A stretch of DNA of 13,158 nucleotides, from contig JAAXUL010000112.1 in assembly GCA_013336035.1 (NCBI GenBank), positions 1 through 13,158 on the forward strand, in the 5' to 3' direction. The translations under genes were made by a program, and so were the position numbers. Within the stretch, counting starts at the first letter, position 1, and each line of letters begins with the position of its first letter. Source of the stretch: Chloroflexales bacterium. Lineage in GTDB: Bacteria; Chloroflexota; Chloroflexia; Chloroflexales; Chloroflexaceae. Below the pieces are notes generated by a model that was not told where the DNA came from, did no database searches, and saw only the letters and a list, made by a program, of their open reading frames with translations. Shown one piece after another: positions 6,839 through 12,024 of this stretch.

Positions 6839-8914
6839 ATGCAGCCTCCTTCACGGGGTCGCTCACCACAGTCCGGTCGTGGCCGCGGGCCCGCCCGCTG
6901 GACGCCGTGGGAGCTCGCGCTGATCATCGTCAGCGTGCTGATGATCGCCTTCCCACTCTACGCTGGGGCCAACCGCCTCGTCTTCCCGCCCGTCGCCCCG
7001 GCCCAGGAGCTCACCCCCCCCGCGGCGAGCCCGACCGATGACCCGGTCTTCCCGCCGACCGAGCCGCCGCCCCCGCCGACAGACACGCCTTTGCCGCCCC
7101 CTACAGATACGCCCCAGCCCGCGGCGTCGGATACGCCCCAGCCCGCGGCGTCGGACACGCCCCAGCCCGCGGCGTCGGACACGCCCCAGCCCCCAACCAG
7201 CACCTCCGACTCGACGGTCGAGCAGGGCCCGACCCGCACACCTACTAACACGCCTATCGTCACGCCGGCCACGGCCACCAACACCACGGTGGTGACGCCG
7301 GCCACGGCCACCAGCACGCCGCCCGCCGGCACCCCGCCCACGGCCACCAGCACGTCACCCGCCGGCACCCCGCCCACGGCCACCAATACCGTCGGCCCGG
7401 TCACCGGCGTGCGCGTCTTCAAGGTCGCCTCGCGGTCCGAGGTGGCGCCCGGCCAGCAGTTTAGCTATAGCATCTCGGTCATCACCGGCAACTCCGTCGA
7501 TGGCCAGGTGACCCTCGAGGACACGGTCGACAGCAGGCTCGTGCTGCAGGGCGTCAGCACGGGCTCGGGCTCCTGCTCTACCTCGGGCCAGAGCGTCAGC
7601 TGCAACCTGACCATCCGCGACGTCAACCCGGCCTCGATCACCCTGCAGGTGCAGGTGCGCTCAGACGTCGCCGCCGGCACGGTCATCACAAACGTGGCCT
7701 CCGCGGCCGGCGTGAGCTCGTCGCAGGCGAGCGTGCTGGTCACCGGCGCCGCGACGCCCGTGCCCACCGTCACCGGCACGCCGCCCACCAGCACGCCCGT
7801 GCCCACCGTCACCGGCACGCCGCCCACCAGCCAGCCCACCAGCCCGCCCACTAGCCAGCCTGTCCCGCCATCGCCCACCACCTCTAGAGACGACGACAAC
7901 GACAACGACAACGGCGACAGCGGCGGCCAGGCCGAGTCCAGGCCGCGCGACACCGAGGTGCCTGTCGCGCCCCCGGCGCCCCCCACCCCCAACCCGAACG
8001 CGCTGCCGACCGAGCCCCCCACCCCCGGCGGCATCGTTGCGCCGGCCGTGCGCCCGACCGCGGCCGTGCGCCCGACCCGCGTGCCCCTGGGGCCGACCAA
8101 CACGCCCTCGAACCTGATCCCGATCCTCGACGTCACCGCCTCGCCGGCAGCCATCTCGCCGACAACCAGCGCCGGCATCAGCAGCGGCGGCGAGATCTTC
8201 TTCCGCCTGGCCAGCGACTGGGGCAGCGTCTACCCGGGCCAGCAGATCAACTTCACCCTGGCCGTGCGCAACACCCGCCCGCCCGCGGCCGGCGGCGCCA
8301 ACGACGTGCGCAACCTGTCGGTGCGCAGCGTCCTGCCCGATAACCTCGAGGTCCTGGGCACCGATGCCGACCGCGGCCAGGACCCAGCCCGCAACGGCAA
8401 CGAGGTCTCCTACAGCCTGCCTCTGCTGCAGCCCGGCGAGGGGGTTGAGATCCTGATCGCCAGCCGCGTCAAGCCCAGCGTCACCCCCGGGACCATCCTG
8501 GTGACCCAGGGCCAGCTCACCTACGACGGCCTGTCCCAGGGCCTCTTCTCGAACATCGTGACGGTGCAGGTGGTGGGCAACGCCCAGCAGACCGCGGCGC
8601 CACGGACCGCGACCGTCGGCATTGCGGCGACCAGCGGGACGGCCTACCCCGCGCCGGCCACGTCCACGGCCACCGCGGGCGTCGCCACCGCCACCGCCAC
8701 CATCAGGCCGACGGGCCCCACCACCACGGCCGTGCCCACCAGCGCGCAGCCCACCGTGGCGCCCTCGGTCACGCCCTTCGTCTACCAGCCACAGCCGCCG
8801 CCCGCGCCTCTGCCCAACACCGAGGCCGGCGTGCCCTTCATCGGCATCCTGCTGCTCGGCATGACCTTGCTGACCCGCACCTGGCGCCTCCACCGGGCCA
8901 AAGAGCGGATCTAA
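6839..8914 (+). CDS. DUF11-repeat surface protein with LPNTE sorting signal
   Basis: This 691-residue exported protein is probably anchored to the cell surface by the adjacent sortase. A basic N-terminus precedes a hydrophobic signal segment (about 25-42). Thr/Pro/Ala-rich linkers (about 56-187, 303-445, 580-655) alternate with two beta-sandwich DUF11-like domains (about 188-302 and 450-579), each starting with a typical APGQQFSY or YPGQQINF segment. The first domain has two cysteines (CSTSGQSVSC) that could form a disulfide. The C-terminus has the three-part sorting signal: LPNTE (658-662), a hydrophobic stretch (GVPFIGILLLGMTLL), and a basic tail ending RAKERI. The fifth motif position is Glu rather than Gly. 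GAGGAG at 6828-6833 fixes the start. The linkers are coded by internal DNA repeats. A stalk or adhesin role is inferred. Confidence 0.85.
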   Translation: MQPPSRGRSPQSGRGRGPARWTPWELALIIVSVLMIAFPLYAGANRLVFPPVAPAQELTPPAASPTDDPVFPPTEPPPPPTDTPLPPPTDTPQPAASDTPQPAASDTPQPAASDTPQPPTSTSDSTVEQGPTRTPTNTPIVTPATATNTTVVTPATATSTPPAGTPPTATSTSPAGTPPTATNTVGPVTGVRVFKVASRSEVAPGQQFSYSISVITGNSVDGQVTLEDTVDSRLVLQGVSTGSGSCSTSGQSVSCNLTIRDVNPASITLQVQVRSDVAAGTVITNVASAAGVSSSQASVLVTGAATPVPTVTGTPPTSTPVPTVTGTPPTSQPTSPPTSQPVPPSPTTSRDDDNDNDNGDSGGQAESRPRDTEVPVAPPAPPTPNPNALPTEPPTPGGIVAPAVRPTAAVRPTRVPLGPTNTPSNLIPILDVTASPAAISPTTSAGISSGGEIFFRLASDWGSVYPGQQINFTLAVRNTRPPAAGGANDVRNLSVRSVLPDNLEVLGTDADRGQDPARNGNEVSYSLPLLQPGEGVEILIASRVKPSVTPGTILVTQGQLTYDGLSQGLFSNIVTVQVVGNAQQTAAPRTATVGIAATSGTAYPAPATSTATAGVATATATIRPTGPTTTAVPTSAQPTVAPSVTPFVYQPQPPPAPLPNTEAGVPFIGILLLGMTLLTRTWRLHRAKERI
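7106..7192 (+). repeat. 24-bp tandem repeat coding DTPQPAAS
   Basis: Three near-identical 24-bp units start at 7106, 7130 and 7154, followed by a 15-bp partial unit at 7178-7192. They encode DTPQPAAS three times and then DTPQP. The only difference is GAT versus GAC at the first codon, so the expansion looks recent. Confidence 0.9.
7263..7387 (+). repeat. Degenerate Thr/Ala/Pro-coding repeats
   Basis: A block around ACGCCGGCCACGGCCACCA occurs twice (about 7263 and 7299), then a unit of about 36 bp coding TATSTxPAGTPP is repeated before 7387. It forms part of the stalk-like linker before the first DUF11 domain. Confidence 0.7.
7754..7831 (+). repeat. 39-bp tandem repeat coding TPVPTVTGTPPTS
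   Basis: Two units, 7754-7792 and 7793-7831, are identical by eye and encode TPVPTVTGTPPTS twice at the start of the linker between the two DUF11 domains. The sequence then continues as shorter TSQP/TSPP repeats to about 7863. Confidence 0.88.
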
Positions 8915-8935
8915 GCCTCTGACCCTGACCCCCAG

Positions 8936-8964
8936 CCCCCTCTCTCGCAGCGCGGGAGAGGGGG
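8936..8964. terminator. Strong 13-bp hairpin at the convergent junction
   Basis: Positions 8936-8948 pair with 8952-8964 around a three-base AGC loop, with a single T-G wobble. It begins 21 bases after the surface-protein stop. It lacks a long T-run on either side, so it may be a REP-type element or a factor-assisted bidirectional terminator between the convergent gene sets. Confidence 0.55.
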
Positions 8965-8975
8965 CGCTCGTTTCT

Positions 8976-9116
8976 GGCCAACAACAGATCCCCCTCGCCT
9001 GCTCGCGGAGCGAGCGGGAGAGAGGATAAGGGGCTGGCGACAGGTGTGGCCCAACAACAGATCCCCCCTCGCCTGCTCGTGGAGCGAGCGGGAGAGGGGG
9101 GCAGAAGGGTGAGGGC
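8976..9116. repeat. Duplicated REP-like block with hairpins
   Basis: Two similar blocks of about 65 bp (8976-9038 and 9048-9116) both begin with a GGCC(C)AACAACAGATCCCC segment. Each contains a hairpin: GCTCGC-GGA-GCGAGC at 9001-9015, and GCTCGT-GGA-GCGAGC at 9075-9089, where the base change still allows a T-G pair. CCAGCCCC at 8932-8939 is also the inverse of GGGGCTGG at 9030-9037, so the first block lies in a larger imperfect palindrome. Together with the 8936 hairpin, this fills the 211-base gap between convergent genes; no gene is seen there. Confidence 0.75.
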
Positions 9117-9125
9117 CCGAGCCGC

Positions 9126-9587
9126 CTACCTGCTGGCGGGGGCGCGCCTGAGGCGCGGCTGCCAGCCGTCGAGGGCGAGCCAGAGGATGATCGCGAGCAG
9201 CAGCCAGTGGAGCTGGTCGCGCACGGCGACGAGGACAGCCACGGCCTGGCGCGAGGCGGGCAAGGCCTCGTAGAGGCGCTGGAGGCCGATCATAGGTGCG
9301 TAGCGCAGCTGCTCGATGATGGCGGCGAGGCCAAGCTCAGCGCCGACGACGCTGTAGATTTGCCAGGCCACAGCCAGCGATAGGCCGAGCGCCACGGCGG
9401 TGAGCACAAGCACGAGCATGCTGTACCACGTCTTGGGGCGCGCCGGGGCAATGGCCAGCATAGGCGCACCCGGGATCAGCGACAGCAGGCGGGCCGTCAG
9501 CTCGGGGGGGGCCTCCCAGCGCAACTCGTGGCGCAGCACACTGTCGAGCCGGTCGTCGGGGTCGCGGGCATTCATGTGGTCGCTCAT
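9126..9587 (-). CDS. Two-helix membrane protein, probable anti-sigma factor
   Basis: This 153-residue protein is encoded directly after the ECF sigma gene, with its ATG (9587-9585) four bases beyond the sigma stop. The Shine-Dalgarno sequence GGAGGTGA (9599-9592) lies inside the last codons of the sigma gene, so translation is probably coupled. The N-terminal 55 residues are soluble (RLDSVLRHELRWEAPPELTA and on), followed by a membrane helix at about 54-78, a loop, and a second hydrophobic helix at about 125-141. Position after the sigma gene, a short cytoplasmic N-terminus and membrane anchoring all fit an anti-sigma factor. The HxxxCxxC zinc motif of the common ZAS class is absent, so it would be another type. 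A longer version starting at 9611 would run into the sigma gene and lacks a binding site. Function is inferred from context. Confidence 0.62.
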   Translation of the reverse strand: MSDHMNARDPDDRLDSVLRHELRWEAPPELTARLLSLIPGAPMLAIAPARPKTWYSMLVLVLTAVALGLSLAVAWQIYSVVGAELGLAAIIEQLRYAPMIGLQRLYEALPASRQAVAVLVAVRDQLHWLLLAIILWLALDGWQPRLRRAPASR

Positions 9588-9591
9588 TGTC

Positions 9592-10269
9592 TCACCTCCC
9601 GGCGCCACCAAACATCAGGCGGAGGGGCGCGGCGCCCGGGAAGGGGCCGCGGGGCTCACGCTCGGGCTGCTGGGCCACGGCCCGTGCTGCGGGCGGCTGC
9701 TCCTGGGTCTCGAGGATGACAGCCAGGCGCTCTTTGCCGCGGCGGATATGGCTCTTGACCGTATTTAGCGGGATATCGAGGATCTCGGCGATGTCGGTGT
9801 ACTTCATATCCTCGAAGTAGTACAGGGTCAGCACCAGGCGGTAGTGCTCCTCGAGCTGGCCAAGGGCCCGGCGCACCTGGTCGCGGACCTCGCGCGAGTC
9901 GAGGGCCTGCTCGGGGCTCGACCAGCGGTCGTCGTCGGCGACGCTGGCCATCTGGTCGGCCTCCTCCTCCTCGGGGGCGGGGGGGGCGACCGGCACCTGA
10001 CGACCGCGGCGGCGCAGCTCGTCGCGGCACATATTCACCACCAGGCGGTAGAGCCATGTGGTGAAGCGGCTCTCGCCGTTATACTGGGGGAGCGCGCGGA
10101 ACAGCCTGATGAACGCCTCCTGCGAGAGGTCGGCGGCGTCCTCGGGGTGCTTGAGCACGCTCATTGCGATGCTATAGACATAGTGCTGCTGGCTCGTCAC
10201 CAGCTGAGTCAGGGCCTGCGCGTTACCCTGCTGGGCCAGTGCGATCAGCTCACGCGACGGTTCAGCCAC
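9592..10269 (-). CDS. ECF-family RNA polymerase sigma factor
   Basis: This 225-residue group 4 sigma factor directs RNA polymerase to a regulon that cannot be named from sequence. Region 2 spans about 24-90, with DAADLSQEAFIRLFRAL for core binding and FTTWLYRLVVNMCRDELRRR for -10 recognition. After an acidic, Pro-rich linker (about 92-122), region 4 spans about 131-185, with a helix-turn-helix around YTDIAEILDIPLNTVKSHI for -35 recognition. A 35-residue Gln/Pro/Arg/Gly-rich tail follows region 4 and is not needed in typical ECF factors. The GTG start at 10269 is supported by GGAAAGG (10282-10276) six bases upstream. The next gene, a small membrane protein, is probably its anti-sigma factor. 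Confidence 0.93.
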   Translation of the reverse strand: MAEPSRELIALAQQGNAQALTQLVTSQQHYVYSIAMSVLKHPEDAADLSQEAFIRLFRALPQYNGESRFTTWLYRLVVNMCRDELRRRGRQVPVAPPAPEEEEADQMASVADDDRWSSPEQALDSREVRDQVRRALGQLEEHYRLVLTLYYFEDMKYTDIAEILDIPLNTVKSHIRRGKERLAVILETQEQPPAARAVAQQPEREPRGPFPGAAPLRLMFGGAGR

Positions 10270-10319
10270 CGTGCACCTTTCCTGGCGTCTAAGCGCCTTC
10301 GTCAGCCTCTGCTGGCCTC

Positions 10320-10328
10320 AGTATCGCA
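10320..10328 (-). promoter_or_regulatory. Weak extended -10 candidate before the sigma gene
   Basis: Read on the minus strand, TGC-GATACT resembles an extended -10 element 50 bases before the GTG. GATACT matches four of six consensus positions and no -35 box is evident. This is a low-confidence guess; the sigma factor may instead use its own promoter type. Confidence 0.25.
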
Positions 10329-10365
10329 GAGGCGGCGCCCACCCGCATCGCTCAGTGGGTAGATT

Positions 10366-10395
10366 GGCGGCCCCGACTTTGGTCGTAGGCCCGCC
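10366..10395. terminator. Interrupted hairpin downstream of yidD
   Basis: GGCGG (10366-10370) pairs with CCGCC (10391-10395); inside it, CC pairs with GG and CGAC (10374-10377) with GTCG (10382-10385), around a four-base loop, with small bulges. It lies about 55 bases beyond the yidD stop. It has no T-run, so a termination role is tentative. Confidence 0.33.
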
Positions 10396-10448
10396 CGCAC
10401 GAGGTATGACGTTGGGGGCCGGGCGAAGGTTGCGGCAGGCGCGCGCGC

Positions 10449-10658
10449 TCAGGGGACGGGGTCGTAGCCGCCCTTGCCCCAGGGCGCGCAGCGGGCGAGG
10501 CGCTTGAGCGTCATCCAGCCGCCCTTGAAGAAGCCGTACTTGGTGATGGCCTCGACGCCATACTGCGAGCACGACGGCTCGTAGATGCAGCTCGGCGGCA
10601 GCCATGGCGAGATGGCGACCTGGTAGAAGCGGATGAGCTTAAGGGCTAGCCAGCGCAT
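10449..10658 (-). CDS. yidD: Membrane protein insertion efficiency factor YidD
   Basis: This 69-residue protein matches YidD, a small membrane-associated protein that helps YidC insert proteins into the membrane. It has the amphipathic N-terminus (LIRFYQVAISPWLPPSC), the CIYEPSCSQYGVEAI core with its paired cysteines, and GGWMTLKRLARCAPWGKGGY, ending in DPVP, all in family order and at usual length. The ATG at 10658 places the start where the family normally begins. An in-frame ATG at 10709 would add 17 residues translated from the heptamer repeat and is less likely, although neither start has a good Shine-Dalgarno sequence. In many bacteria yidD sits between rnpA and yidC; here it is away from both. 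Confidence 0.93.
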   Translation of the reverse strand: MRWLALKLIRFYQVAISPWLPPSCIYEPSCSQYGVEAITKYGFFKGGWMTLKRLARCAPWGKGGYDPVP

Positions 10659-10660
10659 GG

Positions 10661-10725
10661 GAATTGAGAATGAAGAATAGAGAATAGAGAATGCAAGGCA
10701 ACTCTGCATTCTCTATTCTTCATTC
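10661..10725. repeat. Inverted array of 7-base repeats
   Basis: Five tandem heptamers run from 10661 to 10695: GAATTGA, GAATGAA, GAATAGA, GAATAGA, GAATGCA. After a 9-base spacer (10696-10704), three inverted heptamers follow at 10705-10725: TGCATTC, TCTATTC, TTCATTC. The right arm is the exact reverse complement of GAATGAA-GAATAGA-GAATGCA, so the DNA can fold into a long AT-rich hairpin with one heptamer looped out. It stands out sharply from the GC-rich surroundings and lies between the V4R stop and yidD. It may terminate the V4R transcript or be a short tandem repeat element like those of cyanobacteria. Confidence 0.85.
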
Positions 10726-10739
10726 CTCGTTATTCGAGG
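10725..10739. terminator. Small hairpin at the V4R gene stop codon
   Basis: CCTCG (10725-10729) and CGAGG (10735-10739) form a 5-bp stem with loop TTATT, overlapping the TAA stop of the V4R gene. On the minus strand it is followed directly by the heptamer hairpin, and the two could act together in ending transcription. Confidence 0.35.
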
Positions 10740-11365
10740 GGCTCTTTGCCGATGGTGAAGCTGCACGACGGGGAGCCCTGGGCCATGCAGGTGCACTGCT
10801 CGACGGCGAAGCGGCGGCCGCCCGAGACCCAGGCGGTGGCCTCTTCGATGATGCCGCGGGCGATGTAGAAGACCGGGCCCGGGTCGGGGCGGGTGATACA
10901 GTTCGAGCACCTGGTGATATGGTAGACGAACTGGCCGCGCTCCTCCTCGACGTGGCTCGACTGGTCGCTGAAGCGGTCGAACGTCTGCGCGGTGGCGTTC
11001 AGCGCGATCTTCAGCTTCATGGTGATCGGCATAAGCTTGAGGGCCAGGTCGGCCATGCCAAGCAGAGGGCCGAACTCTTTGAGGCCGAGGGTGAAGGCCA
11101 CGCGGCCGGCGCGCAGCTCGAGGCCGCGGGCGCCGCGGGGGCCGTACATCGTGCCCAGGGCGACTGAGTAGGCCGAGATCGCCTCGAAGGGGAACTCGCG
11201 CTTGAGGTCATTGGGGGGGTAGGCGTCGAGGTACTGGTTCAGGTCGGCCAGGCGAAGCAGCGCCTTCACACCATTCTGGCCCATCACCTCCTCAAGAGAC
11301 AGGAAGCAGAGACGACCGATCTTATTAGGATAGTGCAGACCACGGAAGGCTTCTACTGAGGTCAT
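10730..11365 (-). CDS. V4R-domain (4-vinyl reductase-like) protein with C-terminal cysteines
   Basis: This 211-residue protein resembles the V4R family, a small-molecule-binding fold shared by the bacteriochlorophyll-related BchJ protein and hydrocarbon-sensing regulators. The N-terminal part has EEVMGQNGVKALLRLADLNQ and YPPND, typical of the Chloroflexota members as I recall them. The V4R-like region covers about residues 85-205. Five cysteines cluster there: Cys153 and Cys156 (CSNC), Cys191 and Cys193 (CTC), and Cys201, which could bind zinc or an Fe-S cluster. No DNA-binding or catalytic domain is fused to it. The gene has its own extended -10 promoter. GGAG (within 11377-11382) is rather far upstream of the ATG. 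A role in pigment synthesis or ligand sensing cannot be decided from this sequence. Confidence 0.72.
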   Translation of the reverse strand: MTSVEAFRGLHYPNKIGRLCFLSLEEVMGQNGVKALLRLADLNQYLDAYPPNDLKREFPFEAISAYSVALGTMYGPRGARGLELRAGRVAFTLGLKEFGPLLGMADLALKLMPITMKLKIALNATAQTFDRFSDQSSHVEEERGQFVYHITRCSNCITRPDPGPVFYIARGIIEEATAWVSGGRRFAVEQCTCMAQGSPSCSFTIGKEPLE

Positions 11366-11428
11366 GGGCTCTCTGGCTCCTTACACAGCTAAGCAGAGAA
11401 CGGCAGGGTTGACGCTGCGACGTTCCAT

Positions 11429-11437
11429 ACTATACCA
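11429..11437 (-). promoter_or_regulatory. Extended -10 promoter of the V4R gene
   Basis: On the minus strand TGG is followed by TATAGT (11434-11429), a good extended -10 element, giving a start near 11422 and a leader of about 57 bases. The region where a -35 box would fall overlaps the moaB stop codon and shows no consensus. Confidence 0.6.
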
Positions 11438-11456
11438 GAAAAGCGCTACCGTCGCA

Positions 11457-11972
11457 TCATTGGCGGATTGTCTCCCAGACGAGGTGGGCGGCCTGCGGGA
11501 TGATCAGCTTTTCGAGGGCGAGGCCGACGGCGGCGGTCGAGCCGGGTAGGCAGAAGATCAGCATGCTGCCGTAGACCCCGGCGGTAGCTCGCGAGAGCAT
11601 CGCGGCCGCCCCTATCTCCTGGTATGAGAGCATCCGGAACAGCTCGCCGAAGCCTGGCAGGCGCTTCTCAAGCATAGCGTCGATCGCCTCGAAGGTGCTG
11701 TCGCGACGGGCGATCCCGGTGCCACCGTTGGTGATCACCAGCTTCACGCCCTCGGCGGCGTAGGACTTGACGAGGGTGATTATCGCGGAGGGCTCGTCGC
11801 GAACTATGGTATATCTTACCACATCATGCCCGGCATGCGTGAGTGCAGCGCGGATCGCGGCCCCGCTGGTGTCAGTCTCGGGGGTGCGGGTGTCGCTGAT
11901 GGTGAGGATGCCACATGGAATAGGGCCCGGACCTTCGGCCCGGGCCCGTCGCTCGTGCTCCTGGTGTCCCAT
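11457..11972 (-). CDS. moaB: MoaB/MogA-type molybdenum cofactor protein
   Basis: This 171-residue protein belongs to the MoaB/Mog family, which adenylates molybdopterin before metal insertion in the cytoplasm. Evidence is CGILTISDTRTPETDTSG near the N-terminus, the nucleotide/molybdopterin-binding TNGGTGIARRDST (81-93), then GFGELFRMLSYQEIGAAAMLSRATAGV (107-133, MoaB-like), and LPGS (142-145). The length equals that of typical MoaB. ATG 11972 is preceded by AAAGG six bases upstream. It is alone here, with no other molybdenum cofactor genes in the window, and it has its own extended -10 promoter. The family is firm; MoaB versus MogA naming is less so. Confidence 0.92.
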   Translation of the reverse strand: MGHQEHERRARAEGPGPIPCGILTISDTRTPETDTSGAAIRAALTHAGHDVVRYTIVRDEPSAIITLVKSYAAEGVKLVITNGGTGIARRDSTFEAIDAMLEKRLPGFGELFRMLSYQEIGAAAMLSRATAGVYGSMLIFCLPGSTAAVGLALEKLIIPQAAHLVWETIRQ

Positions 11973-12012
11973 GGGGGGGCCTTTCAGCTGGACAGGCTGA
12001 TCCTGGCCCTTG

Positions 12013-12021
12013 ATTCTACCA
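12013..12021 (-). promoter_or_regulatory. Extended -10 promoter of moaB
   Basis: On the minus strand TGG precedes TAGAAT (12018-12013), which matches five of six -10 positions, in the 52-base gap between the vWA gene and moaB. The predicted transcript start is near 12006, leaving a leader of about 34 bases. Confidence 0.5.
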
Positions 12022-12024
12022 CAG

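Larger units (their letters stand above)
10270..10448. other. Gap between yidD and the sigma gene
   Basis: No convincing gene is seen in these 179 bases. They contain the sigma gene ribosome binding site (10276-10282), a weak -10 candidate at 10320-10328 and an interrupted hairpin at 10366-10395. A stretch at about 10349-10363 resembles a tRNA D-loop but does not fold as a tRNA. Confidence 0.5.

Noticed and set aside
7661..8893. Minus-strand frame rich in Gly/Arg/Val repeats opposite the surface protein
   Set aside because: Its repeats simply mirror the Thr/Pro-coding repeats of the plus-strand protein, and it has no start signal.
8932..9116. CRISPR array at the repeated block
   Set aside because: There are only two imperfect copies, no regular spacers, and each copy is itself a GC-rich palindrome of REP type.
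10341..10420. Possible tRNA, because GCTCAGTGGGTAGA at about 10350 looks like a D-loop
   Set aside because: The D-stem does not close (GCTC against GATT), there is no T-arm GGTTCGA-type sequence, and no acceptor stem could be formed.
10661..10725. Terminal inverted repeats of an insertion sequence
   Set aside because: Only nine bases separate the arms, no transposase is present, and the arms are built of heptamers.
10691..11167. Plus-strand frame opposite the V4R gene
   Set aside because: Composition bias only; the opposite strand encodes a recognisable V4R protein with promoter and conserved cysteines.
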